From Epiperipatus broadwayi (Eukaryota > Onychophora > Udeonychophora > Euonychophora > Peripatidae), in the NCBI GenBank assembly GCA_028023455.1, contig JAQFVV010000253.1, positions 12,501 through 76,500 on the forward strand: a stretch of 64,000 nucleotides of DNA, given 5' to 3'. The notes below the pieces were generated by a model. That model was not told where the DNA came from. It saw only the letters and a list, made by a program, of their open reading frames with translations, and searched no databases. This document shows, piece after piece, positions 41,850 through 54,050 of the stretch; position 1 is the first letter of the stretch, and the number at the start of each line of letters is the position of its first letter. Made by a program: the position numbers and the translations under genes.

Positions 41850-42740
41850 CTAGGTGCAATTCATCTTTATTATATAACTCCCTCCTTCCAACAAACCAAT
41901 CCCATACATCCACAAACACAACGTTATTTCTCTCACACAATTTTTCACTCTCTCATTTATGGAACATTCCCTATCTAACAAATGCCTCTTATCAAATCTT
42001 GGTAATACTCCAACTACTTCTACTCTTCCTTTAATATCACTCAAATTCCTAATCAATTCTACATACTCATCCATTACTCTCTCTGATGGCTGTAACAAAT
42101 TGTTAGTCTTTACCATAACATATACATCTCTACTACCTTGCTTTCTTACTTTATCTGTCACATCCCCAATTTTTGCTCCAGGCAAACATAATCTAACATA
42201 CCTGCTTTTATTTTCCCTTGCAATTATATCCCCACATTCTCTTATTAGTGAATATCCTATCAATACTGTCTCATAGTCTACTTTCTCTACTCCATCTGTA
42301 ACCTTTTCTACCATCTTCTGGACTTCCTTATCCATTTCTTCCTTATCATTTCTACTCAATAATTCCTTTATCTCTAACAATTTTAATTTTACTTCTACAT
42401 CCTTCACTTCTTCCTCTAACTTACTTATTCTCTGGCTAACCATCTTCATTGCATTACTACTTTCTCCACCCATATTTCCTGGCACTCCACTAAAACCATA
42501 CTATGTTCTATCTTCCTTAACTACATTTTGCTCCCTCTCCTCTGACTTTCTCTCTAGACTACCTACACTTAGAATCCACTTTCTTACCTCTTTAATCACA
42601 TTTACACACTGACTACATAACCAGAAAACTGTTACATCCTTCCTATTTTTATTCAAACATTTCAAATGATACACTTCAGCACACACTGTGCACTTTACAA
42701 GGGTGCACCTAATTCCTTTCTACTGATCGTATATACATTG
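41850..42740 (-). pseudogene. CR1-group LINE ORF1: PHD finger, coiled coil, esterase-like domain
   Basis: The N-terminal part (from about 42740) gives CTLVKCTVCAEVYHLKC, then WLCSQC, a PHD-like C/H zinc finger. The frame from 42485 (211 codons) has a coiled coil at about residues 13-66 (ISKLEEEVKDVEVKLKLLE), then a SGNH/GDSL-esterase-like domain: VLIGYSLIREC (75-85), LPGAKIGDV (101-109), VYVMVKTNN (121-129), VEVVGVLPRFD (155-165) and NERVKNC (177-183). PHD and esterase domains in ORF1 are known from CR1-like LINEs. The GDSL aspartate reads Y here and the usual GTND reads KTNN, so catalysis is doubtful. A stop near 42486 separates the zinc-finger part from the rest. ORF2 follows about 250 bases downstream. 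Confidence 0.82.
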
Positions 42741-42799
42741 TGCCATACAAATGCAATCCATATTCTTACTTTTCAAGTCACCTATTCTATATTTGACTT

Positions 42800-43262
42800 T
42801 ATAATATCTCTCCTATTCTTCAAACACCCTTATACAGAAAAATAAAAATAAGAAAACTTTTTTACTTTTTCCCAAACCTGATCAAACTATAACGCATGTT
42901 TTCTAACATTATGCCTCCCAAGCATTGCCTTTTTTTTTCAAAATAAATGTCTATTTTAAAACTTAAAAAAACCTTCAGTAACAAACTTAACTAAAACAAA
43001 TTAAATTTACATACAACTTTTTTATAAATACCTTTCATATTCTTCAAACACCCTTATACAGAAAAATAAAAAAACTTTTTCCCAAATCTGATCAACTATA
43101 CCCACATGTTTTCTAACGTTAGACCTCCCAAACATTGCCCTTTTTTCTCAAAATAAATATCTATTTTAAAATTAAAAAAAAACCTTCTGTAACAAACTTA
43201 ATTAAAATGAATTAAACTTACATACAACTTTTTTATAAATATCCTTACGCTATCACACATTC
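42800..43262 (-). promoter_or_regulatory. Tandem 224-bp repeats at the LINE 5' end
   Basis: ATTCTTCAAACACCCTTATA starts at 42815 and again at 43039 (period 224). The copies share long blocks (AGAAAAATAAAA, ATGTTTTCTAAC, CCTTCTGTAACAAACTTAA) to about 43245, and a partial third unit boundary is visible. They lie directly upstream of ORF1 on the minus strand. This layout resembles monomer-type LINE promoters; promoter activity is inferred from position only. Confidence 0.7.
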
Positions 43263-43512
43263 AACAATAACAACTTTTTTTAAAAAAAAAAACCTTCTAT
43301 ACCTAAAATGGCAAATGAAAACCTTTCAAACAGTTAAACACAAAAATTTTCAATCTTTTAAATAACTCATTCTCTCGATCACAATTTATACTTTCACACA
43401 CAATAATTAGTGTGCTGCTCTCAAAAAATTAATTTCACACATAACTAACAACAAACTAAAAAAAAATTTAAAAATATCAAAATTTAACTTAGCTCTTTGT
43501 CTTATTCATGTG

Positions 43513-44309
<797 letters not shown>

Positions 44310-44310
44310 A

Positions 44311-44345
<35 letters not shown>

Positions 44346-44377
44346 CATCATCATCATCATCATCATTATTATTATTA
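44310..44377. repeat. (ATT)n(ATC)n LINE tail microsatellite
   Basis: ATT units, then ATC units (about 44346-44366), then ATT again, immediately after the LINE 3' end. Confidence 0.95.
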
Positions 44378-45270
44378 GCTTTTAATAAATTTGTTTAAAT
44401 TATTAATGTCATTTTATGTCTTTCTCTCCATTCATCTAAGTAAATGTATAGCTGGTCTCATGTTAAGAACTAGCCATGGGTGAAGTGCTTGGAAGGTGTT
44501 AATGACATTTCATGGGTTCCAATGTAAGTATTGGATGGCACCCTGGGTTTAAACCCATTATAAATATCCCCATGAGATGTTTCACATTGCATGCAGATGG
44601 GGAACTACTTCGGTCTGGAAAAGTGGCTGATGGTTTATTATATTTATTAAATCACAGTCTGACTGGGGGTATGATTGATATGTAATGATTAATCATATTT
44701 ACTCCCCAGCTTGATTAACAGGTCTCTTAAAAATCATATTGCAAAATCATATAAGTTTTATAAAATAGAATAAAAAAAAATAGAAAGTTTAATAAAAGTT
44801 TAAGGAGGGTAAATTCCTCTCACAAATGTTGTCCAATGTAAGAGCACGAACATTGGTTCATAAAAAAGAAAGAAAAATGCTTAATATGTAAAAAAAAAAA
44901 TGGGCTCACGTAAATACAAATATATAATTAAAGTAAAAGAATTTATGAGAGATGAAAGAGAACAAATGGCATTAATGATAATTTTATATGCTATAAAAGA
45001 AAAATAAATGGATTTAGTTTAATGAAATAATATAGTTGGTATTAAAAAATAAATAAAATAATATATATATATAGGAAAATAGCTGTGGGTAGGCATTGGC
45101 ATTAGGTTAGGAATTAGTATTCAAGTTGTATTAGGGGGAATGTAGTGGGGAAAATTGCTGAACACTTATGTTTGATTATAAATTAAATAAAATAGAAATT
45201 AGTAAACTTATTGGTGTGAATAGAATACAGTATTAAAGATAAATATAAAAAGTTATTTAAAATTATAAAC
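44378..45270. other. Unassigned stretch, possible SINE-like block
   Basis: About 44440-44680 is GC-richer and contains GGGTTTAAACCC (a palindrome with B-box flavour) and CATGGGTGAAGTGCTTGG, but no clear A box, tail or duplication. The remainder is AT-rich and might be the leader of the gag-like gene. Confidence 0.35.
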
Positions 45271-46698
45271 ATGACAAGAAATAAAGCCAAAATGAAGGCA
45301 AAAGGTAAAAAAATAGAAAATATTCACAGTGAGGAACAAAATAAAAATGAGACTAGTGAAATAGAAAAGGTCTCCAGTGATGAAAAAATGGAGACTCAAG
45401 TGAAAGAAGTAGAGAATGTTCCTAGTGAGGAACAACAAAGTAAAAACGAAAAAGAAGTTAAGCACCAATAAGAGAATAGGGAAATCATAACTTTAATAAC
45501 CAACATGCTTGAAAAACAAAAAGAAGCAGCTGAAGAATATAAAAAAATAGCCAAAGAGCTTAAAAACCAAAATATTGAAATAATTAGAAAATTGTAAGGG
45601 CAAGCTGAAATGCTTAAAAAGTTAAAAGACCAGATCGGAATGGGCTATGATAAAATAAAAGAAGAAATCATGAAAGAAATGAACAACAATAAAAAACAAA
45701 CAGAAAATCAAATAGGGACTGTGTATAATATAATAGAAACAAATAAAATAGTGCATGCAACAAATGTTGAGCTAGTAAGAGTAGCGGTAGAAGAAACCAA
45801 GTTAGAAAAACACAGAGCAATAGATAAGTTGAAAGCTGAAGTCAATCATCAGAAAAAATAAATGAAGTAGACATCAGTAAAAATAGTGGGCAAGCTGATA
45901 TAGTAGATGAGAAAAACCCACTAACAAATATAAAATGCCTGACCAGCTGAGTGCAAACATACACATTATAAATAATCCAGCTGTTGTAATCCAATATCTA
46001 AAAATTCAATTATTTTCTGATCACATGGGTGAAACCCTGACAGAACCATCTAGACAATTTGGAGCAATACTTCACCTTCAGTCAAATTAATGAAGAATCC
46101 ATAGTTTTAATAGCATGTAGCCATCTACAAGGGGGGGTCTCAATCTTGGTGGGACTCATTATATTGAAAACCCATTACTTTCAACAATTATAAAAAGGCT
46201 CTGTTGGCTAGCTATTGGAGTGAAGATCACCAAGAAAATATTTGTCACCAAGTGTCACATGAAAAATGGTGACCCAATGAACCATTCATGCCATTCTTTA
46301 GGAGGCAAATAGCAAAACTGCACCCACTAACAGCCAGTCCACTATCCGAACAACAAATTGTCAGGATAGTCCACCATAGTTTTCTTCACCATTGAACAGA
46401 AAGAAAAACAATCAAACAAATGGCAGAATTATTGAGCACTTTTTACGGCACTAGGGCAACCTATGATGTAAAAGATAGAGGATTCAAACCCCAACTTAGG
46501 GAGCTGGTTGTAAATGCCATAAGATATAGATGTAGGTCAAATTTGAGAAGTGGATCCCGAAGATGCTATTCTAATAGTCCCGAAAGAACAAGAATGTTTC
46601 AAAGAACCAGGAGTGATTCTGATATCTCTAAAAGGCCCAGGGGTGATTACCAATCCCCCAGCATGAGTGGTTATATGGCAAAAAGAAAAAAGAAATAA
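45271..46698 (+). pseudogene. Decayed retrotransposon gag-like gene
   Basis: From ATG 45271 (MTRNKAKMKAKGKK) an acidic/basic coiled-coil region runs through 45470, 45610-45861 (MLKKLKDQIGMGYDKIKEE) and stops. Further on, plus frames give ALLASYWSEDHQENICHQ, then PFFRRQIAKLHPLTASPLS and EQQIVRIVHHSF (about 46200-46395), a pattern seen in the central helical region of LTR-element gag proteins. A basic C-terminal part (46420-46698) has CRSNLRSGSRRC, SNSPERTRMFQRTRSDSD and ends AKRKKK. It is broken by about ten stops and several frameshifts. There is no protease or RT downstream. A Gypsy-like origin is my inference. Confidence 0.55.
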
Positions 46699-47749
46699 CC
46701 ACCTGACAAAAATTAAAAATAAAATTGGATGAATTTGCCAGCTGGACAGATTATTAGTGATCTTAAGAACACATATAAGAAAAATGAAATAAACTTATGA
46801 TAAAAGTAACAAAATAGAGTTTAAAAAAAAGTAAAACAATTATCAAAATAACAATCTATATCAAAAACCTTGATTATGTCTTCTCGATTATTGAGATATT
46901 CCAGCTCATAAGTCGAAAAAATAGCAGAGCATGACATAAACAAAATGAATGTATAAAAATTAAAATAAACAAGCAAAATAAAAAAGTTTTTTAAAAAAAA
47001 AATACAAAAAAGAGAATAAAAATAATGCTTTAAAAATAAAAATGAAATAAATAAGTGTATGATAAAAGTATTAATGAAAATAAATCATTATCAAATAAAA
47101 ATAATAAAAATGTGTTAGATTAAGATTGAGGTGTGTGTGAGTATTTGGGAAAAGATATAAATTTCAGGCCTGATTTTGGGTTAGATTAGGCCTTTGCTTG
47201 TGGGAACTTTGTTCTACAGATGGGTAGTGTGAAGGTTGCACTGATAATGATGTTACAGTAGAAAAGTTTCTGGCATATAATAAATAATAAATCTGGAAGA
47301 AAAATTCCCAGTAACCAAACAAAATAAATATTTCCATAAGTCGAATGTGCAGTAGAAGTAATCCTGCCATTCACAATCTTAAACTCTTTGTTAATAATAC
47401 ATTGTGCACAAAAATGCCCATGCTGTAGTCATGACTTCTGGAAGAAATTAAAAGTTGGTTTAGTCACCACAAATCAATCTGTGTGTTGAATTGCCTAATA
47501 CTTTGCTGCCTTCCTCTCTTAACATTACCATTTATTAGCTAATAATGAAAAAAAAATAAATTACACTTCTAGAAAAATAAAGTTATTAAAAATAAAAATT
47601 TAACGTGGTCAATATTTAAGAAAATGTGACAAACGCACTTAAAATTCCCAATTGGGACGGGTGTGATGTAACAGTATGTATATACACACATTAAGACATG
47701 TGATATATGAGTTAATTTATTATTTTTTTACTATATATATTGTAACCTA
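46699..47749. other. AT-rich non-coding stretch
   Basis: A-rich sequence downstream of the gag-like gene. No RT, LTR end or polypurine tract could be identified. Nothing else seen. Confidence 0.4.
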
Positions 47750-48380
47750 CTAGAATGAGAGGGGAGTGTGAGAAAGAGAAAGAGAGAGAGAGAAGAAATA
47801 AAAAAATAAAAGAGGAAGAAAATAGAGGGAGAAAATTATGAAAATGGAGGTAAAATGATGATGATGAAAGGTAAGTGGAGAGGAAGAGGGAGAAGATGAT
47901 AAGGGAGATATATAGAGAGATAAATTGTATCCTAATGAAATGAGAGAGGGGGAAAAAGAAAGAGAGATATAATGCTACTAATGAAATGAGAGAAAGGAAA
48001 AAGGAAGAGAAAGAGAGAGATAATGCTAATAATGACATGGAGGTAAAGGAAAAAGGAAGAGAAAGAGAAAGAGATAATGCTAATAATGAAATGGAGGTAA
48101 TGATAATGGTAAAGATAAATGATGGAAAAGAAAAGACTTGAGAGAGAAAAGAAATGAGGAAAAGTAATAGAAATGATGTATATAATGGAGAGAGAGAAGA
48201 AATGAGATGATGGGAAAGATATGAAAGAGAGATATAAGAAGAAGATGGAATAAAGGAGAGAGAAATGAAATGAGATGATAGAAGAAACTCTTAACAAGTG
48301 TTTTAAATGGCTAAGAAGATAGAAGGATATGAGGAATGACATGAAAAGAAATGAAATAGAATTGAAATGAGAAGAAATGA
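47750..48380 (+). repeat. Purine-rich tract with 51-54-bp imperfect repeats
   Basis: The plus strand is dominated by GA/GGA/AAG runs for about 630 bases. A unit with AATGCTAATAATGAAATGG followed by GGAAAAAGGAAGAGAAAGAG recurs at 47971, 48022 and 48076. The long serine/leucine/phenylalanine frames on the other strand are a by-product. Confidence 0.85.
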
Positions 48381-51300
48381 AATATAAATGAGCGACTCTA
48401 AACGACTTGGCTCAGTGGGGTTACAATAAATTTAAAGAAAAGAGATGATGATCCAGAGGTGTATAATCAAATAAAGCTCAAATCCAACACTTCTGAACTA
48501 TAACGACTACAGTATATTAAGAATAATCTAATACTAAACCATACCAAGGATTATTTAAAATCACTAATCCATAATGACCATATTAATCCTACTAATCAAT
48601 CATACGCTCTCTGAATAAGACTAATGATACTTTGCTTTAAAAGATTATCTTACAGAATTATATTTACTAAAACAACAAGAGTAAATAACCTCAGGGATTT
48701 TAAAACCAAAACTCTTGTGCAAAATTAATGTTTAAGTTAAGTTGCCTAATAAAGAATTACTGTGATTAATAAATAAATAAGTGACATCTTAGCTGACCAT
48801 TAAATAATTACCATACATTCAATCTTAAAATAATAAACAAAACAAGTATTACTTCACAGAAATTTAATGAATCAATTTAAATTTAAACTAATAATGGCCT
48901 ATTATCTAAGATATTACTTGAGCAAAGAAAAGAGCAAGGGTACTTTTAATGCCTTTCCATACTCACAGACAACCACTAAACACCTCAAATGCAAATGGAT
49001 TAGAATTCTTTAAATATATGTGATTTAAGATGATGATAGATGATGTGCAGTGAATATAAGATAATGTGCAGCTTTTAAAATAATATTAATTAAAATATTC
49101 TTCTGAAGTACTAATATTATTAATCTGATGTTGCATAATCTTTAGTCTGAAAAGATATGCTGATAATTTAAAAAATAAACTTTTAACTAAGTATTTAATT
49201 ATGTATCTGCTATAATGCAATTATCTGTATTTGTGATTCAATATGAGAATCATTTACTTTAACATAGTTTTTTTTTATATTTTCAAGACAATATCAACTA
49301 TATTTAATTAACTTAGAATATACTTGTAAATTTCTGAATTGAAGATTCAATAACTTTAAAATTTTAAGATTTTGTGAACATGGAACCCAAGACAATAATA
49401 TATTTTCATATAAAAGTAAAACAAACAAAACAAAACTTGTGAAATAATAATAATTTGGTTTATTAATACTGAGAATAAATGTTTACAAATGTAGTAGAAT
49501 ACGAACAGTGCCAATACCGCACTAAGATTTAGTATAAGTATTTGGACTCTTAACAGTTTTATTTAATTTGCATCAATACACTTAATAACTGACAAAGGTT
49601 ATTCAATGTTACTCCTTTTTAATAATTAGACTTTTCTCAAAAAAAAAAAAAAAAACTCTAAACTTTAATTATCATATGTACTTAATAAGCACATTACTAT
49701 TCTTCTTTATTAGACAAATTTATAACATTATGGTGTCATCTAATAATCAGAATAACAACCAAAACTAGGTTTATATTGAAAATCCTAAGCTTAATTTTAC
49801 ACTCCTAAACTTAACAAACGCTAAGTTGGAATAAACATATTCAGCAATACTTTTGAAAAATATCATCACTAGTTTCATGGATATAACTAATATCATAGCT
49901 AGAGATATGTTTAAATCAGATTAAGCTAATATTAAAATTAAATTAAATTAAGTGTATGGGACAGTCATTCATCAGAGATCAGTTATACTTTTTTTTAAAA
50001 TAAATTTAGTCCAAATAAAATTATTTTCTCAATGTTTTAAAAATAGATATAACAGACTTACAAATCCAGCAGCGAAATTCTGAATGAAAATATTAAATTA
50101 CTATGTGTGAATTGCCACTTATGCCATATGCATATACATATTTTAAAATAAATATAACTTATTGTTGGTTAGCTTGTGCCTGATAAAACTATCATAGTAA
50201 CACAATTCAAACATTGATATATCTATGAGCCTTAAATTAGCTACAACTACCTGAAGAAATAAATTTCCTCAAACAAGCATATCTTGTCATCACAAATCTA
50301 AAAAAAACAAATGCAACATCACCTACTGTGGTGGAATTAGCATTAAGTCATCATGAATGATAGGCAAAAATATAAAAATAATAGGCTCCTCAGAGCTGGA
50401 AAAGAATATGGTGGCCTTCAAAAATACCTAACTCCGAGGCAAAACTAAGATGTCTGGAATTCATCTACAGTACATCTGGGAACAGGAAAACACACCAGAA
50501 AAGCATGATTCTCTCTCATGGGATTTCCAATGCTTATAAACGTGATCATCATCACTGAAAAATACAATACAATAACCCTCTTTTGGGAATAAGCACTATC
50601 AAATCATGGAAATACAATACAATAAGGATGGAGGATTTTATCTACTCCATAAGCATATTCAAAAATTATTAACTAAGCCTAACTCTATGAGGCTAACAAA
50701 TATTAACTAATAGCAAGATATATACTTCACTTAAACTAACTAAGTTATTTCTAAAAAATTTATAAAAATAATACAAAACGTATACCCAATGTTCGAACCA
50801 ACAAAGTAAACTATGTGTCAACTGACTATGGTAGAAAATGCTTTAAAATTAAATGCATATAAAATTCTAGGCAAGGCACAATGCACACATAACAAAATAT
50901 TAAATGCTAAAATATATTGACTAGTGGACTTTTAAAATTGTAAATTAAATGCAAGAATATTTACTTCTCGATGAATATAAAATATTTGTAGTTAGTTATT
51001 ATTAAGATAACATTCATAAAACAAATGAATGGATACTTTCTGATAAACTTCTTTGGTAAATTTAAAATGAAGCTGAGTAAAACATCCCATTTATATGAAA
51101 ATAAAACTGTGATATTTAAATCTCTGTAACTGAAATTATTAAATAGAAACTAGCTGGTATAATGCTTAATAAATAAACTAAATCTACTTAAGAATGGCAA
51201 AAAACATTTGCTCATTCTAATAAACCTATTTCGTTTTAAAATTATAACCCTAGTTTACCTGTATATTTATGCAAAAAGTGTTACAAAAAAAATAATAGCT

Positions 51301-52462
51301 AAATATTTTTATGGTTTCATTCTTTTTCTTTAAACCAATAAAACAGACCATAAAATAATAATAATACATTAACTCAAGTTCATATTTCAGCTCCGTAATG
51401 ATTTTTCCATTTAATAATGTATAGACAATTTATCTAGGTTAAGATATCTACCTGAATTCAAAGCTTCAATTAATACATTTATAAACATGGCAATGATTTC
51501 CAAACAAAAATGTTCAATAGTTCCTTAATAATACCCTTTTTAAAACAATTTTTAAAAAAATATTTAAATAATAAGATTAAGCCGGCATAAAACAAAATAA
51601 ATCCTTCAGCTGAACACACTTTAATTATTTATAGGATCCCGCATTCAAAAATGTATATCATATATCTCCTTATCTGAATTTCTTTATCCTCTTTTAGGAA
51701 AATGCTTCTTTTAAAAATATAGTTTTTTTTAATAATTTTCTAATAATATTCCAAGATGTGTTTTATTTTTTTAAAACCAATTTTCTTTGATTACTTTTAA
51801 ATATGAGAGTAGAAATTTTTTTATCATTCAAGACGTTTCTCCGTTTATAAGCTATAATTAATGCCATAAAGTTATTTATAAATACTGGCAATTATGACCA
51901 TTTATACTGTACTCAATAACTATAAATTCATTATTAATCATTGCAGATTGCTTTAAAGTTTTATTTCCGAATATTTGTCCTTTCTTAGTGTGTAAATAAG
52001 AGTTATCCTTTAAAATATTTATACTTTATTTGTTTGTGTTTAGCTAAACAAATCATTTTTACTTATGTCAAGATCTAAGTAATAACTTTAAAAAAAAAAA
52101 AATCATTCTTTATAGTTTCACTGTAATCGAACATAGTAGCTTCCTTATAATGTTCTTTTTTTTTAACTTAAAATTTTTTTCTCTCTTTTTTTTTACATAT
52201 GCTTTTAATCTAACAGGAAAAACATTTAGTATTTTACTTTCAAAATAGTTTAAAACAACCGAACACTTATCTATGGAAATGATTAATAATTTGTCCCTTA
52301 ACCTTACTTCCAAGTAAAGAAAAATAAATAAATTAAAGTCATATAATATGTGAGATGCTTCATTTATTCCAGACATTTTTTTACTATAATTTCTATGCCT
52401 CAACTGAAATTCAAATTGTCAGGAAAACGGATTACCTTTCCTTTAGCCCTCCTTCATTACAG
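48381..52462. other. AT-rich non-coding stretch
   Basis: No gene is recognised in about 4 kb. A GC-richer patch (about 50380-50640) contains a short direct repeat (AATACAATACAATAA twice) and no coding frame. A poly-A run lies at about 49640. Confidence 0.45.
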
Positions 52463-52640
52463 GACGATTTTAAATATTTTAAACATACTTGTATTTTTTT
52501 TAGAAATATCAAGTTCTTTAAAAAAATACTTTTATTAACAAAATTTTAAGATCCAGCACCAGTTGAATCGAAACAAGATCAGCTCCTGGATGGTCCCTCG
52601 ATTTCCGTTTTATCTCACAATTTTTCATTTAAAAACCAAT
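52463..52640 (+). other. Coding-like island after a strong acceptor
   Basis: CCTTTCCTTTAG and CCTCCTTCATTACAG form a strong splice acceptor ending at 52462. In one frame 28 codons follow (DDFKYFKHTC...), then TAA at 52547, then in the same frame DPAPVESKQDQLLDGPSI and VLSHNFSFKNQ before another TAA (ending about 52640). The second half has coding-like composition. It may be a decayed or terminal exon, or chance. Confidence 0.2.
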
Positions 52641-53480
52641 AAAAATTATTTTTTATTAAATTTTAATATTCTGACAAACCAGCTGTGGAATCAATCTACT
52701 GACATAATATAATTTTCCCATACCACGTCACTCTCAGCTGCAAAGTCAAAATTTTATTATTAACAAATATTATGCAACATTTTTTAATGATATTTTATAC
52801 AACACAATAGTAATAAATATAAAATTTAAAGTTATACCTTTTATTAAACCCTTAAATATTTCATTAAAATAATTTTATCCACACATTTGCTTTATTTATT
52901 TATTTTAAACAATATTGGAATTAAATTATTTTTTTATTCTTATGTTTCCATGTCTATGCATGCACATATTCTCACATACATCTGGCCTTACATTAATTGT
53001 TTAAAATTATTTTTAAAATTACAACAATAAAATGTTAATGATTATTTAATCTAGATAATTTTTTATAACTGGAATGCTAAACTACAAAATTAATAACAAA
53101 TATTCTTATTTTTTTAATAAATACTTGCATATGATTTTTTTAAAATTTATTACTTAATTATTCCAACTTATTTATAATATCTAATTATTATTCTTTAGAC
53201 ATTAAAATGGATTATACAGTAGTTATTTTAGAATACATTTAATACTATTTATCAATTCGCAATTATTTTTTAACATTTGCTTATGTTAAATTATTACCTA
53301 ACATCCTTTATCAAACCAACTGATACTATTAAAATATTTAGATTATCCTATTTTAATAATTAACTAAGTTAATTTCCATTTTTATCATCATTATTTTTTT
53401 TAAATCCGAAATTTTAAACAAAAGGTTAAGCTAAGATAACCTTGATTACTTCTTGGAACTAAGTAACACTTTAGTTAGGT

Positions 53481-53484
<4 letters not shown>

Positions 53485-53536
<52 letters not shown>
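53485..53536. repeat. (TA)n microsatellite
   Basis: About 26 TA units. Confidence 0.97.
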
Positions 53537-53540
<4 letters not shown>

Positions 53541-53829
53541 TCTGTAAATTTTTACTTATTGATATATTTTCAGATACTTGTAAATCCTCATAATCAGAAT
53601 TATATATTTGTAATGTAAAATACTTTTCACACTTTTCATTTTTAAAATTGCTGTTTATGTTGTTGTAAGGGTTTAAAGCTTTTATACTTCTCTATTTTAA
53701 GTTATATATACACCTGAATTATATATGGATGTTTGTGATCATAATCATATTAATTTTTCTGTTTACATATGGAAAATAGTAACAATCATATATAAAGCTA
53801 GCATTTTAGTACATAGTATGTCAAATTAT

Positions 53830-54050
53830 AGAGATTGATTTTGTAGTAATTACGATCTATAAATTAAGTTATGTGATATACCATCAATCATAAGTGTAAA
53901 TTATCATCATTGCTTTATTCTAAGAAAACTCTTTAGAGAGAAGTTATTATAATTTAACATTTTCTAAGATGTTTATGTGAAGAATAATGTATTTATCATT
54001 TAGACATATTTACTTATAATTAAGGTCACCAGGTAAACATATGAATCATT
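53830..54050 (+). repeat. Dispersed repeat, copy 1 (partner at 61540-61760)
   Basis: Shares, in order, GTAGTAAT, GATATACCATCAATCATAA (partner GGCATACCATCGATTATAA), CATCATT..TTTATT and TTATAATTAAGG with 61540-61760, in the same orientation. It is old and diverged and no coding was seen. Confidence 0.55.

Noticed and set aside
47712-48342. Long Ser/Leu/Phe-rich frames on the minus strand
   Set aside because: Antisense of the purine-rich tract; two overlapping frames are open equally, as expected from composition.
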